Below, piece after piece: positions 1 to 8,252 of a DNA stretch of 64,000 nucleotides (position 1 is its first letter; every line of letters begins with the position of its first letter). The position numbers were made by a program, and so were the translations under genes. This stretch comes from Mycobacterium sp. GA-1841 (GTDB lineage Bacteria; Actinomycetota; Actinomycetes; Mycobacteriales; Mycobacteriaceae): assembly GCF_001954135.1 (NCBI RefSeq), contig NZ_MBEQ01000114.1, positions 55,269 to 119,268 of the forward strand, given 5' to 3'. The notes under the pieces are model-generated. The model was not told the DNA's origin. It saw only the letters and a list, made by a program, of their open reading frames with translations, and made no database searches.

Positions 1-1137
1 ACCTATGCCCAGTCCTCCGGCGGTGTGCCGCGCGCCAAGGCCGAGCTGGAAGCCTGCCGGGCGGCCGGGCTCGACGTCGAATGGGTCGACGAGGCAGACG
101 TGCCGTTCCCGTTCCACGGTGGCGTGCGACTGGCCGATCAAGCCCAGTTCGATCCGATGCCGTTGTTGGACAGTCTGGTTGCCGAGCTCGGTGAGCGTAA
201 TGGGCGGCTGGCCGAAGGCGCCCGCGTGCAACGGGTTTCCCACGACGGGGCCGGGCTGACGATACGGGTGCAGACCGCCGGCGGCGAGGTCGACGTGCAT
301 ACCGAGCAGTGCATCTTGGCCACCGGTATCCCCATCCTGGATCGGGGCGGATTCTTCGCCCGCCTCAGCCCACATCGCTCGTACTGCCTGGCGTTCCGGG
401 TCCCGGACAACATCACCCGCGGCATGTACATCTCCACTGATTCCCCCACCCGCTCAACGCGTTCGGCGCCGACGCCCGACGGGGACCGGCTCATCGTCGG
501 CGGGGCAGGCCATACGGTGGGGCGTAGCAGTGACCCCGCAGCGTCGGTGCAGGAGCTGGCCACCTGGGCCACACTGCACTGGCCCGGAGCCGAGCAGACG
601 CACTACTGGTCGGCGCAGGACTACACGCCCATCGATGCGCTGCCGTACGTCGGCCCGATCCTGCCGGGCCATGACAAGATCCACGTGGCAACGGGTTTCG
701 ACAAATGGGGCATGACCAACGGGGTCGCCGCCGCGCTGTCGTTGGCCGCTCGCATCCTGGGCGGCCGGATGGACTGGGCCGAGGCGTTCGCCAGCTGGAA
801 TCCGCACGAGTTGTCCGGGCTCACCACTGCAGCGCAGACCAACCTGACGGTCGGATGGAACATGGCCAAGGGCTGGATCGCACCGGTGACCCGCAGCGGT
901 GCCGCCGCCGGGGAGAACTGCGGCGTCGTCAGCGGACCGCCCTGGCACCTGCAGGCCGACAGCGTCGTCGACGGAGTCGAACGCACCGTGTCGCCGGTGT
1001 GTCCACACCTGGGTGGCATCGTCAACTGGAACGATGCCGACAAGTCGTGGGACTGCCCGCTGCACGGTTCCCGCTTCGCCCCCGACGGCACCCTGATCGA
1101 AGGGCCGGCCACCCGCGACCTCACCCGTTCGGGATAA
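1..1137 (+). CDS. FAD-dependent oxidoreductase with C-terminal Rieske domain, 5' end missing
   Basis: The reading frame is open from the first base, so the start and the FAD Rossmann motif lie outside the window. What remains resembles the glycine/D-amino-acid oxidase (DAO) family, with a typical late segment reading IDALPYVGPI and then HVATGFDKWGMTNG, where the flavin and substrate are gripped. The C-terminal part is a Rieske [2Fe-2S] domain: CPH, seventeen residues, then CPLHG supplies the two Cys and two His ligands. Such DAO-Rieske fusions are known in bacteria, but the substrate is not predictable. It ends four bases before the first possible start of the next gene, so the two may be co-transcribed. 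Confidence 0.85.
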   Translation, partial: TYAQSSGGVPRAKAELEACRAAGLDVEWVDEADVPFPFHGGVRLADQAQFDPMPLLDSLVAELGERNGRLAEGARVQRVSHDGAGLTIRVQTAGGEVDVHTEQCILATGIPILDRGGFFARLSPHRSYCLAFRVPDNITRGMYISTDSPTRSTRSAPTPDGDRLIVGGAGHTVGRSSDPAASVQELATWATLHWPGAEQTHYWSAQDYTPIDALPYVGPILPGHDKIHVATGFDKWGMTNGVAAALSLAARILGGRMDWAEAFASWNPHELSGLTTAAQTNLTVGWNMAKGWIAPVTRSGAAAGENCGVVSGPPWHLQADSVVDGVERTVSPVCPHLGGIVNWNDADKSWDCPLHGSRFAPDGTLIEGPATRDLTRSG

Positions 1138-1167
1138 GCGATGACCCGCTACGGCGGGTGTGCTCAA

Positions 1168-1635
1168 ATGACGGGCATGGGTGACATCGACGACATCAAG
1201 CAAGTCAAATACCGGTATCTGCGTGCGCTGGACACCAAGCACTGGGAGGATTTCGCCGACACCCTCACCGAGGACGTCGAGGGTGATTACGGGCAGTCGA
1301 TGGGCCAGAAGCTGCACTTCACCGAACGTGATTCCCTGGTCGAGTACATGAAGAGCTCACTGGGCCCGGAGGTCATCACCGAGCATCGCGTCGCGCACCC
1401 CGAGATCGTCGTGGACGGCGACGAGGCCACCGGCATCTGGTATCTACAGGACCGGGTGATCGTCGCGAGCCTGAATTTCATGTTGTTCGGCTCGGCGTTC
1501 TATCGCGATCGCTACCGGCGGACCGCTGACGGCTGGCGGATCAGCGCCACCGGTTATGACCGCACCTACGATGCCACGCTCTCGCTGGAGAACCTCAACT
1601 TCAACCTGGAACCGGGTGCGGCCCTGAACATCTGA
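1168..1635 (+). CDS. SnoaL-like / NTF2-fold protein
   Basis: A 155-residue protein with the layout of the SnoaL-like polyketide-cyclase/NTF2 fold: an N-terminal helix with IKQVKYRYLRALD, then HWEDFADTLTEDV, then alternating strands containing HRVAHPEIVVDGDEATGIW and YRRTADGWRISATGYDR. Members act as small hydratases, isomerases or ligand carriers, and nothing here fixes the reaction. ATG 1168 is preferred. ATG 1177 and ATG 1141 are in the same frame, and 1141 would start only four bases after the upstream stop. It may share a transcript with the preceding oxidoreductase. Confidence 0.8.
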   Translation: MTGMGDIDDIKQVKYRYLRALDTKHWEDFADTLTEDVEGDYGQSMGQKLHFTERDSLVEYMKSSLGPEVITEHRVAHPEIVVDGDEATGIWYLQDRVIVASLNFMLFGSAFYRDRYRRTADGWRISATGYDRTYDATLSLENLNFNLEPGAALNI

Positions 1636-1638
1636 CGG

Positions 1639-2292
1639 CTATTTTGCGATCGCGATGACGGCGCCCGGCCGCAACCACTGCATGATCTTCACCAGGGTGC
1701 CGTCGTCGATCGCCACGCACCCGGCCGTCGGCCCGCCGTCGGTGGTGTGCAGGAAGAACGCGCCACCGTTGCCGGGTACCCGGGCCTTGTTGACGCCCAT
1801 CACCACGGCATGTTTGTAGGCCGAGATGTTCAGGTTCTCAGTGCCGCTGCTGAGGTCGGTGTTGAACGGGCACTGCGCCTTCTTGCACACCTGCATGGTG
1901 TTGTAGGTCGGGCTCTTCATATCCCCGTCCCACCAGTGGTCGGGCGTCACCTGGACGTACTGGAGTCCGCCGCCCGGGTTGGGTGCGGTGCCGAACGCGA
2001 AATCGAGGGTGAACACGCCCATGGGCGTCTTCATCTCACCATCGTGGGTCTGCGGGGCCATCCCGTTGGCGCCGATCTTGGCCGGAATCCCGGCGCCGAT
2101 CGGCTGCCACCCGGCCGGGCCCCGCTGCCATACATCCATCTTCGCGTCCGAACCACCCACTCCGACAACGGAAATCACTTGGGCGGCATTGCCCACCGAT
2201 GAGGCGAACCAGGGCGGGTCGACAGCACCGGCGGTGGGCGCGCATGCCAGTGCCAGCACCCCGGCGCACAGCATGGCGAGCAGTCGGCGCAT
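1639..2292 (-). CDS. Secreted L,D-transpeptidase-like (YkuD-type) protein
   Basis: A 217-residue protein that starts MRRLLAMLCAGVLALAC, a good signal peptide with an Ala-rich cleavage region (TAGAVD). The C-terminal HTTDGGPTAGCVAID block (His182, Cys192) matches the His...(S/T)xGC active site of the ErfK/YbiS/YkuD family, preceded by a TPMGVF segment also typical of it. Family members make 3-3 peptidoglycan crosslinks or related thioester chemistry outside the membrane. The frame is open far upstream, but ATG 2292 is the start that gives a signal peptide. It is convergent with the SnoaL gene, with three bases between stops, and divergent from the PAP2-kinase fusion. Confidence 0.85.
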   Translation of the reverse strand: MRRLLAMLCAGVLALACAPTAGAVDPPWFASSVGNAAQVISVVGVGGSDAKMDVWQRGPAGWQPIGAGIPAKIGANGMAPQTHDGEMKTPMGVFTLDFAFGTAPNPGGGLQYVQVTPDHWWDGDMKSPTYNTMQVCKKAQCPFNTDLSSGTENLNISAYKHAVVMGVNKARVPGNGGAFFLHTTDGGPTAGCVAIDDGTLVKIMQWLRPGAVIAIAK

Positions 2293-2370
2293 CAGTACAT
2301 CGTCGCCGCTGCCCCTCTCGGCCCGGTAAAGCTTGGAGCACGATCCGGTCGCGACAGCTACGTTGGCGGG

Positions 2371-3834
2371 ATGGATCTGCACGCGATCGGCAAGGGATTG
2401 GGAACGCTGGACCGTGAAGTGTTCGAGGCGGTCGCGGAGTCCCCGAGCCCGCTTCTGGACACTGTCATGCCCGGACTGACGAGGGCCGCAGACCACTCCA
2501 AACTGTGGTTCGCCATCGCGGCCGGCATGGGTGCCCTCGGCAGCACGTCGTTGCGGCGCGGCGCGACGCGCGGCGTGATCAGCCTGGCGGTGACCAGCCT
2601 GCTGACCAATCAGGTGGCCAAGCGGATCTGGCGGCGTCCCCGGCCGGACCGCAGCCTGATCCCGCTGGCCCGGCGCACCCGACGCGTCCCCACATCGCAT
2701 TCGCTGCCGTCGGGTCACTCGGCGAGCGCGGCGGCGTTCGCGGTGGGCGTCGGTCTGGAATCCGCCGCGGCCGGTTTTCCGCTCGCACTGGTGGCCGGTC
2801 TGGTCGGTTTGTCCCGGGTGGCCACCGGCGCGCACTATCCCGGTGACGTGTTCGCCGGATTCGGGATCGGAGCGGCCATCGCCATCCTCGGTGCGCGCGT
2901 GGTGCCCACGGTACCGGCCGCCGCCGTGCCTGCCGCCGATCCGCTGCGGTTCCACACCGAACCCCGCCCCGACGGTGCCGGTGTCACGATGGTGATCAAT
3001 CCGGCCTCCGGTGACGGCACCGGCGCACGGATCATCGACGAGGTGCGGAACGCCTTGCCGCGCACCGAGATCATCGAGGTCGGCGAGGACGACGACATCG
3101 AGACGGTGTTGCGAGACGCCGCCGGACGGACCGAAGTGCTCGCGGTGGGCGGCGGCGACGGCACGGTGGCCTGCGCGGCCGCCGCGGCGGACCGGGCGGG
3201 TGTGCCGCTGGCGGTGTTTCCCGGCGGCACGTTCAACCACTTCGCCAAGGACATCGGTTGCGATTCGGTGGCCCAGACCGTCACGGCAATCACCGAGGGC
3301 AGCGCGGCCTACGTCGACCTGGTGTGCCTCAACGAGGAACACATGGTGGTCAACACCGCCAGCATTGGCGCCTACCCCCGCTACGTGCGGACCCGCGAGA
3401 AACTCGAACACCGGCTCGGCAAACGACTGGCGGCGGTATATGCGCTGTACCTGACGCTGCGCCGAGACAAGCCGGTGCGGATCCGCTACGACGACAAGAC
3501 ACTTGAGACGTCGCTGTTCTTCCTGGGCAACTCGACCTACATTCCGTCGGGCTTCGCCCCGTCGCAGCGCCCCCGTCTCGACGACGGCCTGCTCGACGTG
3601 CGGATCCTGGAGGCGGGACGGCGGTTCAGCCGGGTGCGCCTCGCCACGGCCGTGGCCCTGGGCCGGCTCGAACGCAGCCCGCTGTATCACGAGTTGCGGG
3701 TGCCGCAATTCAGCTTCGTCGCCGTCGACGGGCCCACCACCGTGGCCCATGACGGCGAGGTCGGCGAAGCGCTCAGCGAGGCCAGTTTCAGCGTGCGCTA
3801 CCGAGCGCTTCCGGTGTTTCGTCCACTGTCGTGA
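2371..3834 (+). CDS. Bifunctional PAP2 phosphatase / diacylglycerol kinase-like protein
   Basis: A 487-residue fusion. Residues about 75-170 carry the PAP2 acid-phosphatase signature: KRIWRRPRP (84-92), PSGH (113-116) and SRVATGAHYPGD (148-159), in a hydrophobic, multi-pass membrane stretch. Residues about 205-480 form a diacylglycerol/sphingosine kinase catalytic domain with GGGDGT (260-265) and PGGTFNHFAKD (284-294). The protein probably acts on lipid phosphates at the membrane, with one domain removing phosphate and the other adding it. Its 3' end overlaps the oppositely oriented PAP2 gene by 47 bases. No strong ribosome-binding site is visible before ATG 2371. Confidence 0.92.
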   Translation: MDLHAIGKGLGTLDREVFEAVAESPSPLLDTVMPGLTRAADHSKLWFAIAAGMGALGSTSLRRGATRGVISLAVTSLLTNQVAKRIWRRPRPDRSLIPLARRTRRVPTSHSLPSGHSASAAAFAVGVGLESAAAGFPLALVAGLVGLSRVATGAHYPGDVFAGFGIGAAIAILGARVVPTVPAAAVPAADPLRFHTEPRPDGAGVTMVINPASGDGTGARIIDEVRNALPRTEIIEVGEDDDIETVLRDAAGRTEVLAVGGGDGTVACAAAAADRAGVPLAVFPGGTFNHFAKDIGCDSVAQTVTAITEGSAAYVDLVCLNEEHMVVNTASIGAYPRYVRTREKLEHRLGKRLAAVYALYLTLRRDKPVRIRYDDKTLETSLFFLGNSTYIPSGFAPSQRPRLDDGLLDVRILEAGRRFSRVRLATAVALGRLERSPLYHELRVPQFSFVAVDGPTTVAHDGEVGEALSEASFSVRYRALPVFRPLS

Positions 3835-4459
3835 CGGGCGGATACGGCGGACAGATCAGGAATACCGCCACGAACCAGATGTAACCCAAGGCCCAGCCTG
3901 CCACCACGTCGGACGGGTGATGGACATTGAGCACGACGCGGCCCACACCGATCGCCACGACGACCAGCACGCCGGCCGCCGCCCACCATTTCCGCAGCGG
4001 CGGATGAAGCGTCGGCCAGACGAGCACCGTCAACGCCAGCACGGCGACCATCACCCCCACCGCATGTCCGGAGGGAAACGAGCTCGACAGGGCATGCACC
4101 ATCGCGGTGTCCGGACGCGGACGGTTGACCAAGGCCTTGGCCACCTCGGTGACCACCGCGCTGAGCTCGATGGTCAACAGCAGAAACAGCGCCAGACGTC
4201 GCCGTCGGCGCACCAGCGCGACGACGATGAGCACCAAGGCCAGCAACCGGAACGCGAAGGGCCCGAGCACCTCGCAGAACACGTTCCACGCGATCACCCA
4301 GCCGGGATGCGCTGAGAGATAGCGGTACGCAACGGACAGCCCGGTGGTGTCGACACCGACCAGCCACGGCCAGCGCATCGCATAACCGATCCACAGGGCC
4401 GCGTACACCGCGACGGCCGCCACGGCGGTCACGATCAGCCACCTGACACGGGTTCCCAC
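3788..4459 (-). CDS. PAP2-family membrane phosphatase
   Basis: A 223-residue integral membrane protein with about six hydrophobic segments. It carries the three PAP2 motifs: NRPRPDTAM, FPSGHAVG and GRVVLNVHHPSDVVAG, so the catalytic His residues are present. Known relatives dephosphorylate lipid phosphates, including undecaprenyl pyrophosphate and phosphatidate. The start GTG 4459 is chosen because it leads directly into the first membrane segment; upstream codons in the frame are Arg/Ser-rich and atypical. Its last 47 bases are antisense to the end of the PAP2-kinase fusion, so two PAP2 enzymes sit tail to tail. Confidence 0.85.
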   Translation of the reverse strand: MGTRVRWLIVTAVAAVAVYAALWIGYAMRWPWLVGVDTTGLSVAYRYLSAHPGWVIAWNVFCEVLGPFAFRLLALVLIVVALVRRRRRLALFLLLTIELSAVVTEVAKALVNRPRPDTAMVHALSSSFPSGHAVGVMVAVLALTVLVWPTLHPPLRKWWAAAGVLVVVAIGVGRVVLNVHHPSDVVAGWALGYIWFVAVFLICPPYPPVTTVDETPEALGSAR

Positions 4460-4517
4460 CAGATAATCTCTACCAGCTCCAATCGTTCCGCCATGTTTGC
4501 GCGCTACCGTCGAACAC

Positions 4518-5000
4518 ATGGCATTGATCCTGCGAAAGCTGATGCACATCGGCGGACTGCCGGAGGGGCTGCGGGCGGAAGCCGAGGCCGAGGGCGTCCT
4601 GTTCCTTGCCGAGTACATCCCCGTCACCAGGCGTTTCACCGGGACGATTCCGGGGATGCGGTCGTCGGGCAGCGTCGCGAGCTACGCCGGTTCGGTGGTC
4701 CTGACCAACCATCGGGCATTGGCGACGATGTCCACCCTGCCCAAGCTTGCCGGCCGCAGTATCGATCAACCGTGGTCGGCCCCACAGAGCGGTGCGGTAC
4801 ATGCCGAGCTCACCGCGACGGGCCTCACCCTGCAGGCTGATGTCGGCGAGATCGACCAGCGGTGCGAAGGTGAGCTGTCGCTGCACTTCAAGACCGACAT
4901 CCCCCAGGAGGTGCTGGAGCGGCTGCCGAGCCGGTCGTTGGCCTTCGACGTGGGTCCGGAGTACGTTTTCCGCGCGGTGGGCGTGCCGTACCACCCGTAG
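4518..5000 (+). CDS. Conserved hypothetical protein (160 aa)
   Basis: A soluble-looking 160-residue protein with no signal peptide or membrane segment. I do not recognise a named domain. The sequence is rich in beta-strand-like alternation (SVASYAGSVVLTNHRAL, ELTATGLTLQADVGEID), and the genes around it suggest a mycobacterial or actinobacterial family of unknown role. It is divergent from the PAP2 phosphatase, with 58 bases between starts, and lies upstream of the sulfatase in the same direction. ATG 4518 is preferred over ATG 4497 because the upstream seven codons look non-coding. Confidence 0.65.
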   Translation: MALILRKLMHIGGLPEGLRAEAEAEGVLFLAEYIPVTRRFTGTIPGMRSSGSVASYAGSVVLTNHRALATMSTLPKLAGRSIDQPWSAPQSGAVHAELTATGLTLQADVGEIDQRCEGELSLHFKTDIPQEVLERLPSRSLAFDVGPEYVFRAVGVPYHP

Positions 5001-5084
5001 CAAATAACGTGCTCGCGATGAGCCAAACGGTTGCCCTCCGGCGGCGCACCCGCTTCGGTTGTGCGGGGATCGAAAGGACGTGAC

Positions 5085-6455
5085 GTGACCGAGCCGCAAC
5101 GGCAGAACCTGCTGATCGTGCATTGGCACGACCTCGGGCGCTATCTGGGCGCGTACGGCCACTCCGATGTCGACAGTCCCCACCTCGACCGGTTGGCCGC
5201 CGAGGGAATCCTGTTCACCCGGGCGCATGCCACCGCGCCGCTGTGTTCGCCGTCGCGCGGTTCGTTGTTCACCGGGCGGTACCCGCAGAGCAACGGCCTG
5301 GTGGGGTTGGCCCACCACGGCTGGGAGTACCGCGCCGGCGTGCGCACCCTCCCCCACATTCTGGGTGAATCCGGTTGGTATACAGCGCTGTTCGGCATGC
5401 AACACGAAACGTCCTATCCAGCCAACCTCGGTTACGACGAGTTCGACGTGTCCAACGCCTACTGCGAGTACGTCGTCGAACAGGCGACCGCCTGGCTGAC
5501 CGATCCGCCGCGGCAACCGTTCCTGCTGACCACCGGATTCTTCGAAACCCACCGGCCCTATCCGCACGACAGGTACGAACCGGCCGACGCCGACGAGGTG
5601 GCCGTGCCCGACTATCTGCCCGACACCGGCGCGGTGCGCGACGATCTGGCCGATTTCTACGGATCGATCGCGGTGGCGGACGCGAAGGTCGGTGAACTGC
5701 TCGACGTCCTGACGCAGACGGGTCTCGACCGGAACACCTGGGTGGTGTTCATGACCGATCACGGGCCGGCGCTGCCGCGAGCCAAGTCGACCTTGTACGA
5801 CGCCGGCACCGGCATCGCAATGATCGTGCGTCCGCCGCGGTCGGCCGGCATACCGCCGCGCCGTTATGACGAACTGTTCAGCGGGGTGGATCTCCTACCG
5901 ACCCTGCTGGAGTTGCTCGACGTCCCCATCCCCGACGAGGTCGAAGGGTTGTCACACGCCGGCAACCTCACGACATCTGCTTCCGAACCGGAACAGATCC
6001 GCTCGGAGGTGTACACGGCAAAGACCTACCACGATTCGTTCGATCCAATTCGTGCCATCCGCACGAAGGAATACAGCTATATCGAGAATTACGCGACACG
6101 ACCATTGTTGGATCTGCCCTGGGATATCGCCGACAGCCCACCCGGACGTGCTCTCGGCGACCAAATCGGTACTCCACGGCCCGCGCGTGAGCTGTACGAC
6201 CTCGTCGCCGACCCGACGGAACGCAACAACCTGCTCGGGGCCGACGCCACCGACAAAGCCGAGGCCATCGCCAACGATCTTGCCCTGCTACTCAACGACT
6301 GGCGCGAGAAAACGCTCGACGTGATTCCCTCCGAATTCGCCGGCACCCGCATTTCGGAGCGTTACACCGAGACGTATCTGAGCATCCACGGACGTCCGGC
6401 GACCAGTCGATCGGCGATCGCCGCCGACCGCGGCATTACCGAGCCCAATCGGTAG
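5085..6455 (+). CDS. Sulfatase (formylglycine-dependent)
   Basis: A 456-residue sulfatase. The N-terminal LLIVHWHDLGRYLGAYG segment lines the metal site, and CSPSRGSLFTG with Cys54 is the C-x-P-S-R motif whose Cys is converted to formylglycine. MTDHGPALPRAK and YELFSG-type segments complete the alkaline-phosphatase-like fold. The start GTG 5085 is fixed by a clear GAAAGGA ribosome-binding site eight bases upstream; the frame extends further but without one. There is no signal peptide, so it is probably cytoplasmic. The next gene is the sulfotransferase Stf0, so an add-and-remove sulfate pair is plausible. It matches the position of Rv0296c in M. tuberculosis. Confidence 0.9.
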   Translation: MTEPQRQNLLIVHWHDLGRYLGAYGHSDVDSPHLDRLAAEGILFTRAHATAPLCSPSRGSLFTGRYPQSNGLVGLAHHGWEYRAGVRTLPHILGESGWYTALFGMQHETSYPANLGYDEFDVSNAYCEYVVEQATAWLTDPPRQPFLLTTGFFETHRPYPHDRYEPADADEVAVPDYLPDTGAVRDDLADFYGSIAVADAKVGELLDVLTQTGLDRNTWVVFMTDHGPALPRAKSTLYDAGTGIAMIVRPPRSAGIPPRRYDELFSGVDLLPTLLELLDVPIPDEVEGLSHAGNLTTSASEPEQIRSEVYTAKTYHDSFDPIRAIRTKEYSYIENYATRPLLDLPWDIADSPPGRALGDQIGTPRPARELYDLVADPTERNNLLGADATDKAEAIANDLALLLNDWREKTLDVIPSEFAGTRISERYTETYLSIHGRPATSRSAIAADRGITEPNR

Positions 6456-6533
6456 TTTTTCTCACGGCGAGCGAAAACTCTTGACGCCCAGTTGAATAGG
6501 CGCCGCAAACAATTCATGGTTAAAGTCTCGCCC

Positions 6534-7373
6534 ATGTCAGATCATCCGACCGCCTACCTGGTGCTCGCGTCCCAGCGCAGCGGCAGCACATTGCTGGTGG
6601 AATCCCTGCGCGCGACCGGCATGGCCGGCGAGCCCCAGGAGTTCTTCCAGTACCTGCCGACCACCAGCATGTCGCCACAGCCGCGGGAATGGTTCGCCGG
6701 TGTCGAGGACGAGTCGATCCTGCGCCTGCTCGACCCTCTGGTGGAGGGCAAGCCGGACCTGGCGCCGGCCGAGATCTGGCGCGACTACATCCGCACGGTC
6801 GGCCGCACCCCCAACGGGGTGTGGGGCGGCAAGTTGATGTGGAACCAGACCCCGCTCCTCCTGGAGCGCGCCGAAAGCCTGCCCGAGCGTTCCGGCCCCG
6901 GCCTGCTCGCCGCGATCCGCGATGTGGTGGGCAGCGACCCGGTGCTGATCCACGTCTACCGGCCCGATGTTGTGTCGCAGGCGGTTTCGTTCTGGCGGGC
7001 AGTGCAGACCCGGGTCTGGCGCGGCCGGGCCGACCCGGTGCGCGATGCGCGCGCCGAGTATCACGCCGGCGCGATCGCCCACGTGGTGCGACTGCTGCAG
7101 GCCCAGGAGGAGGGCTGGCGGTCCTGGTTCGCCGAGGAGAACATCTCCCCCATCGACGTGTCGTACCCATATCTGTGGCGCAACCTCACCACCGTGGTGG
7201 CCACAGTGCTCGAAGCGCTGGGCCTGGACCCCCGGCTCGCCCCGCAGCCGGTACTGGAGCGTCAAGCCGACCAGCGCTCCGACGAGTGGGTGGACCGTTA
7301 CCGCCGCGATGCCGAGAAGGAGGGCCTACCCACCGGTGATTTCGGTGCATCCAGTAACGGCTGGCGTTACTAA
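6534..7373 (+). CDS. stf0: Trehalose 2-sulfotransferase
   Basis: A 279-residue protein whose N-terminus, LASQRSGSTLLVESLRATG, is the PAPS 5'-phosphosulfate-binding loop, followed by GEPQEFFQY and WGGKLMWNQT as in Stf0. Known Stf0 transfers sulfate from PAPS to the 2-position of trehalose, the first step of sulfated-trehalolipid synthesis in M. tuberculosis. Rapid growers also carry Stf0 homologues. ATG 6534 is the likely start; ATG 6528 lies two codons before it and the frame opens further upstream at 6492. The stop codon TAA is embedded in a large hairpin. It follows the sulfatase with a 78-base gap and matches the position of Rv0295c. Confidence 0.9.
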   Translation: MSDHPTAYLVLASQRSGSTLLVESLRATGMAGEPQEFFQYLPTTSMSPQPREWFAGVEDESILRLLDPLVEGKPDLAPAEIWRDYIRTVGRTPNGVWGGKLMWNQTPLLLERAESLPERSGPGLLAAIRDVVGSDPVLIHVYRPDVVSQAVSFWRAVQTRVWRGRADPVRDARAEYHAGAIAHVVRLLQAQEEGWRSWFAEENISPIDVSYPYLWRNLTTVVATVLEALGLDPRLAPQPVLERQADQRSDEWVDRYRRDAEKEGLPTGDFGASSNGWRY

Positions 7374-7386
7374 ATGCACCGAAATC
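7338..7386. terminator. Two-step perfect hairpin over the stf0 stop codon
   Basis: An outer stem of 13 bases (7338-7350 with 7374-7386) pairs perfectly. After a 2 x 2 internal mismatch, an inner stem of 7 bases (7353-7359 with 7365-7371) closes on a 5-base loop. The stf0 TAA (7371-7373) lies in the right arm. The structure sits between the converging ends of stf0 and tam, so it could end transcription in both directions. There is no T-run, so it is not a classical U-tract terminator. Confidence 0.7.
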
Positions 7387-7438
7387 GCGTCGACGACGAC
7401 GGCGCGGGTACGCATGTCGATTACGTCGTAGGTAATGC

Positions 7439-8206
7439 CTACCTCGCGACTTGGGCGACCACGAACACCCGCCGGAACGGAAAGAACGTGATGCCGTCGA
7501 CCCGCCGGGGATAGGCCTCGGCCAGCATCGGGATGATCTCTTGGCGGTACTGCTCCCACAGTTCATCGTTCAGCCGGCTCTTGACCTGGGTGAGCGCCGT
7601 CCCGGTGATCCAGTCCAGAACTGGTGTCTCCCCGGACAATTGGTGCACGTAGGTGCTCTCCCAGGCGTCGACCGTACATCCGGCATCGGTCAGTAACCCG
7701 GCGTAGTCGGCGGGCGCGTCCACCTGGCCCACGTCACGCCAGGGCATGTCGCGCAGCGCGTCGACGAACGGTTCCCGCCGCGCCAACGCCCGCACCGCAT
7801 GATGCGACGGCGCGTCGAAGTTGCCCGGCACCTGGAACGCGATCCAGGCTCCCGCCGGCAACTGCGCGGCCCAGCGCACCACGAGTGCCCGATGTGTGGG
7901 CACCCACTGCAGCGCCGCGTTGGAGATCACCACGTCGGTGTCGGGTTGTGGTTCCCAGTCCTCGATCGCGCCGAGATATGCCGTGATCCCGCGGTCCTGT
8001 GCGGCCGCGACCATCTCCAGCGAATTGTCCCAGGCCTCCAGCGTGACGCCGGGCCACCGCTGGATCAGGGCCTCGGTCAGGTTCCCCGGCCCACAGCCCA
8101 GATCCACCACCCGCCGCGGAGCCGTCGCCCCCACGCGGGAGAGCAGGTCGTAGAACGGCCGCCCTCGGTGATCGGCGAAGGCCAGATAGGTTTCGGGGTT
8201 CCACAC
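7439..8206 (-). CDS. tam: Trans-aconitate 2-methyltransferase
   Basis: A 255-residue class I SAM-dependent methyltransferase. It starts V/M-W-N-P-E-T-Y-L-A-F with the SAM loop VVDLGCGPGNLTEAL near residue 40, then ISNAALQWVPTHRAL, all typical of Tam. Tam methylates trans-aconitate, a spontaneous by-product of the citrate cycle that inhibits aconitase. GTG 8206 is chosen because it gives the family N-terminus; the open frame runs 78 codons further upstream with unrelated sequence. It is divergent from the amidohydrolase, with 46 bases between starts. It matches the position and orientation of Rv0294. Confidence 0.88.
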   Translation of the reverse strand: MWNPETYLAFADHRGRPFYDLLSRVGATAPRRVVDLGCGPGNLTEALIQRWPGVTLEAWDNSLEMVAAAQDRGITAYLGAIEDWEPQPDTDVVISNAALQWVPTHRALVVRWAAQLPAGAWIAFQVPGNFDAPSHHAVRALARREPFVDALRDMPWRDVGQVDAPADYAGLLTDAGCTVDAWESTYVHQLSGETPVLDWITGTALTQVKSRLNDELWEQYRQEIIPMLAEAYPRRVDGITFFPFRRVFVVAQVAR

Positions 8207-8252
8207 GCCCCGATCATCCCCCGACCGGGCGGTGGGTGCATGATCGTCGACG

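Noticed and set aside
2293..3750. Upstream extension of the L,D-transpeptidase-like frame
   Set aside because: The frame stays open but is antisense to the PAP2-kinase gene. The signal peptide fixes the start at 2292.
6456..6533. TTGACG at 6481 as a -35 element for stf0
   Set aside because: No acceptable -10 element lies at the right distance, so a promoter was not called.
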